Of a DNA stretch of 64,000 bases, positions 28,380-43,910 are shown piece by piece; within the stretch, counting starts at the first letter, position 1, and every line of letters begins with the position of its first letter. The position numbers were made by a program, and so were the translations under genes. This DNA comes from Streptomyces sp. STR69. GTDB taxonomy: Bacteria; Actinomycetota; Actinomycetes; Streptomycetales; Streptomycetaceae. Below the pieces are notes generated by a model that saw nothing but the letters and a program-made list of their open reading frames with translations, was not told the origin of the DNA and did no database searches. Location: positions 83,500-147,499 of the forward strand of contig NZ_JALJRY010000023.1 in the NCBI RefSeq assembly GCF_024519455.1, given 5' to 3'.

Positions 28380-31300
28380 GTGGAGGAAGTCGACAAGCTC
28401 CGTTCCTACTTGCGACGTGCCGTCGGCGACGCGCAGGAGCTGCGCGAGCGCGTGCGCGAGCTGGAGGAGTCCGCGCGCGAACCCGTCGCCGTCGTGGGTG
28501 TGGGGTGTCGCTTCCCGGGTGGGGTGACGTCCCCCGAAGGGCTGTGGGGAGTCGTGTCCGGCGAAGTGGACGCGATGGGCGACTTTCCCCAAGACCGCGG
28601 CTGGGACGTGGAAGGGCTCTACGACCCCGACCCCGCCGCGCACGGCAGGACGTACACGCGCACCGGCGGCTTCCTGCCCGAACTCCCGGACTTCGACGCG
28701 GAGTTCTTCGGCATCAGCCCGCGCGAGGCGCTGGCGACGGACCCGCAGCAGCGGCTGATGCTGGAGACGTCGTGGGAGGCGCTGGAGCGGGCGGGCATCG
28801 ACCCGGCCGCTCTGCGGGGTTCGGCGACCGGCGTGTTCACCGGCCTCTACGGCGTCGACTACGGCCCCCGGGTCGGCGGCGCCGCGGCCGGCGAGGTGGA
28901 GGGCTTCCGGCTCACCGGGACGTACCTCAGCGTGGCCTCGGGCCGGGTGGCGTACGTGCTGGGGCTGGAGGGCCCGGCGGTGTCGACCGACACCGCCTGC
29001 TCCGCGTCGCTCGTGGCGATCCACCAGGCCGTACGGTCCCTGCGGTCGGGGGAGTGCACGCTGGCGCTGGCCGGCGGGGTGTCGGCGCTGCCGACTCCGG
29101 GGATGTTCGTGGAACTCGCCCGGCAGCGGGGCCTGTCGGCGGACGGCCGGTGCAAGGCGTTCGCGGACGCGGCCGACGGCACCGGCTTCTCCGAGGGCGC
29201 GGGCGTGCTGGTCCTGGAGCGGCTCTCCGACGCGCGCCGCAACGGGCGCCGGATCTGGGCGGTGATCCGCGGCTCCGCCATCAACCAGGACGGGGCGTCC
29301 AACGGCCTGACCGCGCCGAACACGCTGGCGCAGCAGCGGGTCATCCGGGCGGCCCTGGCCGATGCCGGGCTGCCGGCCGGCGAGGTGGACGCGGTGGAGG
29401 CGCACGGCACCGGCACCCGGCTCGGCGACCCCATGGAGGCGGAGGCCCTGCTGGCCACCTACGGGCAGGAACGGGACGGCGAAGTCCCGTTGTGGCTGGG
29501 GTCGTTGAAGTCGAACATCGGGCACACGCAGGCGGCTGCGGGGGTCGGCGGCATCATCAAGATGATCATGGCGATGCGGCACGGGGTGCTGCCCAGGACG
29601 CTGCACGTGGACCGTCCCTCGACGCATGTCGACTGGTCGGCGGGCGCGGTGGAGCTGCTGACCGAGGCCCGGGAGTGGGCCACGCCGGACGGCCGGCCCC
29701 GGCGCGCGGGCGTCTCCGCGTTCGGCATCAGCGGCACCAACGCCCACCTGATCCTCGAACAGGCGCCCGCCGCCGAGCCGGACGGGACCCCGGCCGGTGA
29801 CGCCGCGCGGCCCGCCGCCGGCCGGGCGCCCACCGGGGCGCCGGTGCCGTGGGTGCTGTCGGCACGCTCGGAGCAGGCGCTGCGCGCGCAGGCGCTGCGG
29901 CTGCGCGACAGCGTGGCCGCGGACACCGGCGCGACGGCCGCGGAGGTGGGACGGGCGCTGGTGACGACACGGTCGCTGTTCGAGCACCGCCAGGTGGTCA
30001 TCGGCGCCGACCGGGACGGACTCCTCGCCGCGCTGGCCGCCGTGGCCGCGGGGGAGGAACCCGCGTCCGGCGGCGCGGTGTCCGCAGCCGCAGGGCCGGT
30101 GGGCAGGACGGTCTTCGTGTTCCCCGGCCAGGGTGCCCAGTGGATCGGGATGGGCCGGGAGCTGTGGGAGACCTCCCCGGTCTTCGCCGACGGACTGCGC
30201 GCCTGCGCCGAGGCGTTGGAGCCGTGGGTGTCCTGGTCGCTGATCGACACCGTGTGCGGCGGACCGGACTCGGCGGACCTGGAGGACATCGACGTCGTCC
30301 AGCCGGTGCTGTTCGCGGTGATGGTGGCGCTGGCCCGGGTGTGGCGCTCGCTGGGGGTGAGCCCCGACGTGGTCATCGGCCACTCCCAGGGCGAGATCGC
30401 CGCCGCCCATGTCGCGGGCGCCCTGACCCTGCGGGACGCCGCCAAGATCGTTGCCCTGCGCTCCCGGCTCCTGGCCACGGTCACCGGACAGGGCAGCATG
30501 GCCGGCATCCTGCTGCCCGAGGACCGCGTACGGAAACTGCTCGCGGGCCAGGAGTCCCGCATCGGCATCGCCGCCGTGAACGGACCCAACTCCACGACGG
30601 TGTCGGGCGAGACCGCGGCGGTCGAGGAACTGGTCGCGGCCTGCCAGGCCGAGGGCGCCCGCGCCCGGCTGATCAAGTCCAGCGTCCCGGGCCACTCACC
30701 GCTGATGGACCGCTTCGACGGCCGGCTCCAGGAGGAACTCGGCCACATCACCCCCGCACCCTCACCGGTGACGATCTACTCGACCGTCACCGGCGGCCCG
30801 ATCGACCCCCTGCGGCTGGACACCGACTACTGGTACCGCAACCTGCGGCAACCGGTGCGGTTCGCGGACGCCATGGGACGCCTGGTCGAGCAGGAGCGCA
30901 ACAGCGCCGTCGTCGAACTCAGTCCGCACCCGCTGCTCGTGATGAACATCCAGGAGATGTTCGACTCCACCCCCGGCGCCACCGGCTTCGTGGTGGGCTC
31001 GCTGCGCCGCGGCGAGGGCGGCCTCGCACGGCTCTACCAGTCCGCGGCCGAGGCCTTCGTCGCGGGCGCCGCGGTGTCGTGGCAGACGGCCTTCGAGGGC
31101 GCGGACGGCCGGCACGTCGAGCTGCCCACGTACCCCTTCCAGCGCCGGCGCTACTGGCTGGACACCCCTGCCGAGACCACCGTCGCGAACACCTCCGACC
31201 ACCCGCTGCTCGACGCCGTGATCGATCTCCCCGACGACGACGGCCGCGGCGCAGTGGTGGGCAGCGGACGCCTGTCGCTGGAGCGCCACCCGTGGCTCGC

Positions 31301-33974
31301 CGACCACGTGGTCCACGGCGCCGTCCTGGTGCCCTGGGCGGCGCTGGCGGAACTGGCGGTGTGGGCGGCGCACCGGGCGGGCCGCGACGCCGTCGACGAA
31401 CTCACCCTGGAAGCCCCGCTGGTGCTCTCCCGCACGGCCGAACGCGAGATCCGCGTCGTCGTCGACGGCGAGGGCGCGATCGGCGTGCACTCGCGCGCCG
31501 CCGGCGAGCGCGGGTGGACGCGCAACGCCGTCGGGGCCGCCGGATCCGGCACCGCACCGGCCCCCGCCCGGGAAGGCCTCACCGAGTGGCCGCCCGCGGG
31601 CGCGACCGCCGTGCCCTTCGAGGACGCGTACACCCGGCTCTCGGCCCTCGGCTTCGGCCACGGACCCCTGCTGCACGGCACACGCGCGGTGTGGCGCCGG
31701 GGCGACACCCTGTTCGCCGAGGTCGAGCTGCCCGCGGCCGACGGCGCGGAACAGGACCGCTTCCGCATCCACCCGACGCTGCTGACCGCCGCGCTGCTCC
31801 CGGCCGACCTGGATCCGTCCGCCGGCACCTCCCGGCTTGAGGGCCGGCTGCCGTTCCACTGCACGGGACTTCGCCTCGACCCCGGCCGGCCCACCCGCCT
31901 GCGGGTGCGGCTCGCCCCCGCGGGCGGGAACACCCTGTCCGTGACCCTCGCGGACGGCACCGGGACACCGCTCGGCGGTGTCGCCTCGCTGAGCCTGCGG
32001 CCCGCGGACGCCGGGCAGCTGACCGCGCTGGGCTTCGACCACCGGGACGCGCTGTTCCAGGTGGACTGGGTCCCCGTCGCGGTTGCCTCCGGGCAGCCGG
32101 CGGGCCGGTACACGGTGCTGGGAGCGGACTTCGACGCCCAGGGAGGGGACGGGGCGGCCTTCGCCGACCTCGTCGCGTCCGGCGCGGAGACACCCCCCGT
32201 CGTCATCGCCCGCGCCGACGGCGGCGACACCGACGGCGACGACACACCCGCCGCCGTCGAACAGCGCCTGCACCGGGTACTGCGGTGGACGCGGGACTGG
32301 CTCGCCGACGAGCGGTTCGCCGCCTCCCGCCTGGTCCTCGTGACGCGGAACGCCTTCCACGACGACCAGGTGGCCCACGCCGATCCCGCGGCGGCCGCCG
32401 TCTGGGGCTTCGTCCGCACCGCGCAGTCGGAGAACCCGCAGCGCTTCACGCTCGTGGACACCGACGGCCGGCCCGAGTCCTGGGCCCGCGTCCCGGCGGC
32501 CGCCGCGACCGGCGAGGCCCAGCTGAAGATCCGGGCCGGCGGCGTGAGCACCCCCCGACTGGCCCGTGCCACCACCGCGTCCGCCGCTCGCGGGCCCCGC
32601 GACGGAGCACCGGGGGCGCCCGCGCTCGGCTCCGGTTCGGTACTGATCACGGGCGGCACCAGCGGACTCGGCGCGATCCTGGCCCGCCACCTCGTCGAGC
32701 GGCACGGGGTGCGGCGGCTGGTGCTGACCAGCAGGCGCGGCCCGGCGGCCCCCGCCGCGGCGGCGCTGCGCGAGGAGCTGACCGCGGCCGGGGCCCATGT
32801 CGAGGTCGTGGCCTGCGACGTCACCAGCCGCGACGCCGTCGCCGCACTGATCGCCGCCGTACCGTCCGAGCACCCGCTCACGGCGGTGGTCCACTGCGCG
32901 GGCGTCCTGGACGACGGCGTCGTGGAGGCCCTGACCGAGGACCGCCTCGACGCGGTCCTCGCGCCGAAGGTGCGCGGCGCCTGGCACCTGCACGAGCTGA
33001 CCGAGCACCTGCAGCTGTCCGCGTTCGTGCTGTTCTCCTCGGTCTCCAGTGTGCTCGGCACCCCTGGACAGGCCAACTACGCGGCGGCCAACGCCTTCCT
33101 CAACGGCCTCGCCGAGGCCCGCCGCAGCCGGGGACTGCCCGCCGGCGCGCTGTGCTGGGGCTTCTGGGCCGAACGCAGCGACATGAGCGCCGGCCTCGGC
33201 GAAGCCGACGTCGAGCGCATGCGGCGCCAGGGCGTACGGCCGCTGTCGTCGCAGGAGGGGCTCGCGCTCTTCGACGCGGCGCTCTCGGCCGACGAACCGG
33301 TGCTCGTGCCGGCGCTGCTGGACCCGGCGGCGACAGGCACCCCGCAGGCCGGGCAGACGCTCTCGCCGCTGCTGCGCACCCTGGCCCGGACCTCCGCCGG
33401 CCCCGGCGCGGGCCCGGCGGGCCAGGAGCCCGCCGACGTGCCGCTGGAGCAGCGGCTGAGGTCACTGCCGGCGGACGAGGCACAGGCGCTGCTGCTGGAC
33501 GCCGTACGGGTGCAGACCGCGCTCGTCCTCGGTCACGCCGACACCGGGCGGGTCGGTCCCGCGGTGACGTTCAAGACGCTGGGGATCGATTCGCTCACGG
33601 CGCTGGAGCTGCGCAACAAGCTGGCGGCGGTGACCGGCCGGAAACTGCCCGCCACGCTCGTGTTCGACCACCCGACCCCGGCCGCCGTCGCCCGCTTCCT
33701 GGGCACGCGCATCACCCCGGACCCCGGCGCGCAACAGCGGTCCCCGGCCGATCACCTGGTGAAGGAGATCGAGGGACTGGGCGCCCGGCTCGACGACGCG
33801 TTCCGCACGCTCGCACAGCGGGACCGGGCCACGATTTCCACTCTGCTCGGCGAGCTGCAGGGCCGAGTCCGTGCGACGGCGGGCGACGACGGGCCGCCGG
33901 TCGCCATCGCCGACCAGATCGGTGCGGCCTCGGCGGGAGAACTCCTCGCGCTGCTGGACAAAGAGCTCGGCTAG
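28380..33974 (+). CDS. PKS module 1, KS-AT-DH(inactive)-KR-ACP
   Basis: The 1864-residue protein opens with a coiled-coil docking segment (MEEVDKLRSYLRRAVGDAQE). The KS has DTACSAS (C207). The AT has GHSQGE (S669) but VPGH at 769-772, neither HAFH nor YASH, suggesting a bulky or unusual extender. The DH keeps HVVHG (H976) but has Thr1136 where the second catalytic Asp should be (HPTLLTAAL), so it is probably dead. The KR is intact (TGGTSGLG near 1424; Ser/Tyr1567 in QANYAAAN) and has LDD at 1510-1512, the B-type mark. ACP Ser is 1738; a C-terminal docking region follows. The net product is a beta-hydroxy intermediate with an alkyl branch. GTG start; parts of the KS are near-identical in DNA to module 2. 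Confidence 0.93.
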   Translation: MEEVDKLRSYLRRAVGDAQELRERVRELEESAREPVAVVGVGCRFPGGVTSPEGLWGVVSGEVDAMGDFPQDRGWDVEGLYDPDPAAHGRTYTRTGGFLPELPDFDAEFFGISPREALATDPQQRLMLETSWEALERAGIDPAALRGSATGVFTGLYGVDYGPRVGGAAAGEVEGFRLTGTYLSVASGRVAYVLGLEGPAVSTDTACSASLVAIHQAVRSLRSGECTLALAGGVSALPTPGMFVELARQRGLSADGRCKAFADAADGTGFSEGAGVLVLERLSDARRNGRRIWAVIRGSAINQDGASNGLTAPNTLAQQRVIRAALADAGLPAGEVDAVEAHGTGTRLGDPMEAEALLATYGQERDGEVPLWLGSLKSNIGHTQAAAGVGGIIKMIMAMRHGVLPRTLHVDRPSTHVDWSAGAVELLTEAREWATPDGRPRRAGVSAFGISGTNAHLILEQAPAAEPDGTPAGDAARPAAGRAPTGAPVPWVLSARSEQALRAQALRLRDSVAADTGATAAEVGRALVTTRSLFEHRQVVIGADRDGLLAALAAVAAGEEPASGGAVSAAAGPVGRTVFVFPGQGAQWIGMGRELWETSPVFADGLRACAEALEPWVSWSLIDTVCGGPDSADLEDIDVVQPVLFAVMVALARVWRSLGVSPDVVIGHSQGEIAAAHVAGALTLRDAAKIVALRSRLLATVTGQGSMAGILLPEDRVRKLLAGQESRIGIAAVNGPNSTTVSGETAAVEELVAACQAEGARARLIKSSVPGHSPLMDRFDGRLQEELGHITPAPSPVTIYSTVTGGPIDPLRLDTDYWYRNLRQPVRFADAMGRLVEQERNSAVVELSPHPLLVMNIQEMFDSTPGATGFVVGSLRRGEGGLARLYQSAAEAFVAGAAVSWQTAFEGADGRHVELPTYPFQRRRYWLDTPAETTVANTSDHPLLDAVIDLPDDDGRGAVVGSGRLSLERHPWLADHVVHGAVLVPWAALAELAVWAAHRAGRDAVDELTLEAPLVLSRTAEREIRVVVDGEGAIGVHSRAAGERGWTRNAVGAAGSGTAPAPAREGLTEWPPAGATAVPFEDAYTRLSALGFGHGPLLHGTRAVWRRGDTLFAEVELPAADGAEQDRFRIHPTLLTAALLPADLDPSAGTSRLEGRLPFHCTGLRLDPGRPTRLRVRLAPAGGNTLSVTLADGTGTPLGGVASLSLRPADAGQLTALGFDHRDALFQVDWVPVAVASGQPAGRYTVLGADFDAQGGDGAAFADLVASGAETPPVVIARADGGDTDGDDTPAAVEQRLHRVLRWTRDWLADERFAASRLVLVTRNAFHDDQVAHADPAAAAVWGFVRTAQSENPQRFTLVDTDGRPESWARVPAAAATGEAQLKIRAGGVSTPRLARATTASAARGPRDGAPGAPALGSGSVLITGGTSGLGAILARHLVERHGVRRLVLTSRRGPAAPAAAALREELTAAGAHVEVVACDVTSRDAVAALIAAVPSEHPLTAVVHCAGVLDDGVVEALTEDRLDAVLAPKVRGAWHLHELTEHLQLSAFVLFSSVSSVLGTPGQANYAAANAFLNGLAEARRSRGLPAGALCWGFWAERSDMSAGLGEADVERMRRQGVRPLSSQEGLALFDAALSADEPVLVPALLDPAATGTPQAGQTLSPLLRTLARTSAGPGAGPAGQEPADVPLEQRLRSLPADEAQALLLDAVRVQTALVLGHADTGRVGPAVTFKTLGIDSLTALELRNKLAAVTGRKLPATLVFDHPTPAAVARFLGTRITPDPGAQQRSPADHLVKEIEGLGARLDDAFRTLAQRDRATISTLLGELQGRVRATAGDDGPPVAIADQIGAASAGELLALLDKELG

Positions 33975-33983
33975 GGGAAAGCG

Positions 33984-40535
<6,552 letters not shown>

Positions 40536-40544
40536 GTGAATGGC

Positions 40545-43500
40545 ATGACCGACTCCTCGGAACGCACGGCGGACGGCGCGGACCGGGTCCAGCGGGCGCT
40601 GCGCACGCTCCTGGAGGAACGCGACCGCCTCCGGCAGGAGAACGACGCCCTCAGGGCCGGCCGCGGCGAACCGATCGCCGTGGTGGCCATGGCATGCCGC
40701 TACCCGGGAGGCGTATCGACGCCCGAGGAACTGTGGGACGTGGTCCGCGAGGGCCGCGACGTCATCGGCGACTTCCCGCAGGACCGCGGCTGGCGCGACG
40801 TGTACGACCCCGACCCCGACGCCACCGGCCACGCGTACACCCGCCAGGGCGGGTTCCTGGCCGACGCCGCCGGCTGGGACGCGGACTTCTTCGGCACCAG
40901 CCCGCGTGAGGCACTGGCGGTCGACCCGCACCACCGCCTGCTCCTGGAGACCTCCTGGGAGGCCTTCGAACGGGCCGGCATCGTCCCTGCCGACGTGCGC
41001 GGGTCCGAGGTCGGCGTCTTCTCCGGGATCAGCTCCTCCGAGTACGGATGGCGGTTCCTGGAGGGCGGCCAGAAGGACCTGGAGGGCTATCTGCTGTACG
41101 GCAGCGCCCTGAGCGTCGCCTCCGGCCGCGTGGCCTACGAGCTGGGCCTGACCGGGCCCGCGGTGTCGGTGGACACGGCGTGCTCGTCCTCGCTGGTGGC
41201 CCTCCACCTGGCGGTGCAGTCCCTGCGGTCGGGGGAGTGCTCCCTGGCGCTGGCCGGCGGGGCGCTGGTGATGGCGACGCCCGCGATGTTCGTGGAGTTC
41301 TCCCGGCAGGCCGCCCTCTCGCCCGACGGCCGCTGCAAGGCCTTCGCGGACGGCGCCGACGGGACCGGCTGGGCCGAGGGCGTGGGCGTACTGCTCCTGG
41401 AGAAGCTGTCCGACGCCCGGCGCAACGGCCACCCGGTGCTGGCCGTCGTGCGCGGCAGCGCGGTGAACCAGGACGGCGCCAGCAACGGACTGACCGCCCC
41501 CAACGGCCGCGCCCAGGAGAAGGTGATCCGCAGGGCCCTGGCGAACGCGGGCGTCACGCCCGCCGAGGTGGACCTGGTCGAGGCCCACGGCACCGGAACC
41601 GTCCTCGGCGACCCCATCGAGGCCGGCGCGCTGCTGGCCACCTACGGCCGGGACCGGGACAAGGACAGGCCGCTGTGGCTGGGCTCCCTGAAGTCGAACC
41701 TCGGGCACGCCCAGGCCGCCGCCGGGGTCGGCGGGGTCATCAAGACCGTGATGGCCATGCGCCACGGCCACCTGCCCAGGACCCTGCACGTGGCCGAGCC
41801 CTCGCACCACGTGGACTGGTCCGCCGGCGCGGTGGAGATCCTGGCCGAGGGACGCGAGTGGACGAGGACGGACGGTCCGCGGCGGGCCGGGGTGTCCTCG
41901 TTCGGCGTCAGCGGCACCAACGCGCACGTCGTCCTGGAGGAGGCCCCGCCGCAGGAGCCGGCGCCGGAGACGGACGGGCGCGGTACGGGCGCGGGCGTCG
42001 TCGGCGGCCTGGTGCCGTGGGTGGTGTCGGGCAGGACCGCAGGGGCCCTCAGGCAGCAGGCGGCCAGGCTGCGCGACTTCGCCGCCGCCGACGCGGACCT
42101 GGACCTCGGCGGCGCCGGCTGGTCGCTGGCGTCGGGCCGCTCACGGTTCGAGCACCGCGCGGTGGTGCTCGGCCGCACCAAGGACGAACTCCTCGACGCG
42201 CTCGGGGCGCTGAGCGAGGGCAAGGAGTCCGCCGCGGTGGTCGGCGGCACGGCCGGGAACCTCGGCGGCGTCGCTTTCATGTTCCCCGGCCAGGGCTCCC
42301 AGTGGGTCGGCATGGGGCGGGAGCTGTACGCCGCCTTCCCGGTCTTCGCGCAGAGCCTCGACGCGTGCGCGGCCGCACTGGCCGAGTGGACCGACTGGTC
42401 GCTGCTCGACGTGATCCGCGGGACGGAGGGCGCGCCGGCCCTGGACCGGGTGGACGTGGTGCAGCCGGCGCTGTTCTCGGTGATGGTGTCCATGGCCGCC
42501 CTGTGGCGGTCCTGGGGCGTTCAGCCGTCCGCGGTGATCGGCCACAGCCAGGGCGAGATCGCCGCCGCCCATGTGTGCGGCGCGCTGTCCCTGCGGGATG
42601 CCGCCAAGATCGTGGCGCTGCGCAGCAAGGCCCTGGTGGAGCTGATCGGGCACGGCGGGATGGCGTTCGTCGCGGAGTCCGAAGCGGTGGTGCAGCAGCG
42701 TCTGGCGCCGTGGAGCGACCGGGTCGGCGTCGCCGTGGTCAACGGACCCCGCGCGGTCGTGGTGTCCGGGGAACCGGAAGCGCTCGACGAATTCATCGAG
42801 AAGATGAAAGCCGGCGGTTCCCAGGCCCAGCGCATCAAGGTCGATTACGCCTCGCATTCCCATCAGGTGGCACGGGTGCGGGACGAGGTGATCGGCGCCC
42901 TGTCCGACGTGAGCCCGAAATCGTCGGAACTGCCTTTCTATTCGACCCTGTACGGCGAAATCATCGACACCGCGCGGCTGGACGCCGATTACTGGTACGA
43001 CAACCTGCGCGAGAAGGTCCGCTTCGAATCCTCGGTACGGCAGCTGGCCGCGGACGGGTTCCGGGTGTTCGTCGAGATGAGCCCGCACCCCGTGCTGACC
43101 GTCCCCGTGCAGGAGATGGCCGAGGACCTGGACGACGCGCTGGTGCTGTCGTCGTCGCGGCGCGGCCGGGGCGAGGTGGAGGCCGTCCTCGGTTCGCTGG
43201 CCGCGCTCCACGTCCGGGGCGGGAGCGTGGACTGGTCCGCCCTGTTCACCACCCGCCGGCGGGTGGATCTGCCGACCTACGCCTTCCAGCGTCAGCGGTA
43301 CTGGCTCAGCTCCGCACCCACCACGGCCGCGGTGGCACAGGCGTCACCGCAGGAGCCGCCGGTGGCCGACGAGCAGCAGGTTCCGCTGCCGGAGCGGATC
43401 GTGGCGCTCGTTCCCGACGACGCGCAGGCCCTCGTCCTCGACCATGTCCTGGAGCGGGTCGCCGTCGTGCTGGGGCATCCCTCCGGTGAATCCGTCGATC

Positions 43501-43676
43501 CCGACGGCGACTTCACGAAGATCGGCTTCGACTCGATGCTGTCGGCGGACCTGAGTAAACGCCTGACCGCGTCGACCGGCCTGAAGCTGCGGCCGAACGT
43601 GGTGCTGCGCCACCCCTCCCCGCGGCTGATCGCCCGGCACATCGTGTCCTCGCTGGCCAAGTCCGGCGCACGCTGA
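40545..43676 (+). CDS. PKS module 3, KS-AT-ACP (methylmalonyl, no reduction)
   Basis: The 1043-residue protein has a docking coiled coil (RVQRALRTLLEERDRLRQEN), KS C213 in DTACSSS, AT GHSQGE (S668) with YASH at 768-771, then directly an ACP (GFDSM, Ser997). No KR, DH or ER is present, so the beta-keto group stays and the alpha-carbon carries a methyl. There is no TE and no C-terminal docking helix, so the chain should pass to a condensation domain, most simply that of the next gene's protein. ATG 40545 follows AGGTGA; an in-frame GTG at 40536 is the alternative. It is the last gene of the PKS operon. Confidence 0.93.
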   Translation: MTDSSERTADGADRVQRALRTLLEERDRLRQENDALRAGRGEPIAVVAMACRYPGGVSTPEELWDVVREGRDVIGDFPQDRGWRDVYDPDPDATGHAYTRQGGFLADAAGWDADFFGTSPREALAVDPHHRLLLETSWEAFERAGIVPADVRGSEVGVFSGISSSEYGWRFLEGGQKDLEGYLLYGSALSVASGRVAYELGLTGPAVSVDTACSSSLVALHLAVQSLRSGECSLALAGGALVMATPAMFVEFSRQAALSPDGRCKAFADGADGTGWAEGVGVLLLEKLSDARRNGHPVLAVVRGSAVNQDGASNGLTAPNGRAQEKVIRRALANAGVTPAEVDLVEAHGTGTVLGDPIEAGALLATYGRDRDKDRPLWLGSLKSNLGHAQAAAGVGGVIKTVMAMRHGHLPRTLHVAEPSHHVDWSAGAVEILAEGREWTRTDGPRRAGVSSFGVSGTNAHVVLEEAPPQEPAPETDGRGTGAGVVGGLVPWVVSGRTAGALRQQAARLRDFAAADADLDLGGAGWSLASGRSRFEHRAVVLGRTKDELLDALGALSEGKESAAVVGGTAGNLGGVAFMFPGQGSQWVGMGRELYAAFPVFAQSLDACAAALAEWTDWSLLDVIRGTEGAPALDRVDVVQPALFSVMVSMAALWRSWGVQPSAVIGHSQGEIAAAHVCGALSLRDAAKIVALRSKALVELIGHGGMAFVAESEAVVQQRLAPWSDRVGVAVVNGPRAVVVSGEPEALDEFIEKMKAGGSQAQRIKVDYASHSHQVARVRDEVIGALSDVSPKSSELPFYSTLYGEIIDTARLDADYWYDNLREKVRFESSVRQLAADGFRVFVEMSPHPVLTVPVQEMAEDLDDALVLSSSRRGRGEVEAVLGSLAALHVRGGSVDWSALFTTRRRVDLPTYAFQRQRYWLSSAPTTAAVAQASPQEPPVADEQQVPLPERIVALVPDDAQALVLDHVLERVAVVLGHPSGESVDPDGDFTKIGFDSMLSADLSKRLTASTGLKLRPNVVLRHPSPRLIARHIVSSLAKSGAR

Positions 43677-43741
43677 CCGACCCGCCGACCCGACCGTGTT
43701 CCGGGCGTGGTCACGCCCTGCGGAAATGATCCCGCAAGGGG

Positions 43742-43777
43742 AATGTCCCGCCGGCGGAATGTCCCGCCGGCGGGACA
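43742..43777. promoter_or_regulatory. 18-bp palindromic operator, copy 3, inside a 16-bp tandem repeat
   Basis: AATGTCCCGCCGGCGG occurs twice head-to-tail (43742-43757, 43758-43773). The second copy completes the perfect palindrome TGTCCCGCCGGCGGGACA (43760-43777). A further half-like site TGTCCCGCCCCCG begins near 43799. Confidence 0.7.
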
Positions 43778-43822
43778 CCGCAAGCCCGAAAACGGTTTGT
43801 CCCGCCCCCGCACCAAACTGTC

Positions 43823-43853
43823 TTGACCTGCTGATTCACCTTCCGTGAAGGTG
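43823..43853 (+). promoter_or_regulatory. Promoter of the C-A*-T NRPS / extender-unit operon
   Basis: TTGACC (43823-43828), an 18-nt spacer and GAAGGT (43847-43852). The -10 lies inside a perfect inverted repeat CACCTTC-CGT-GAAGGTG (43837-43853). The palindrome centre is 54.5 bp upstream of the -35 start. Confidence 0.5.
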
Positions 43854-43910
43854 GGGTGATCTGCGAATTCCTCCGATTCCCGGACCTGATTTGCTGAGGG
43901 GTTGATCCGT

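Noticed and set aside
43837..43853. Perfect CACCTTC/GAAGGTG inverted repeat over the -10 as a separate operator
   Set aside because: Found only once in the window, so there is no support beyond overlap with the promoter.
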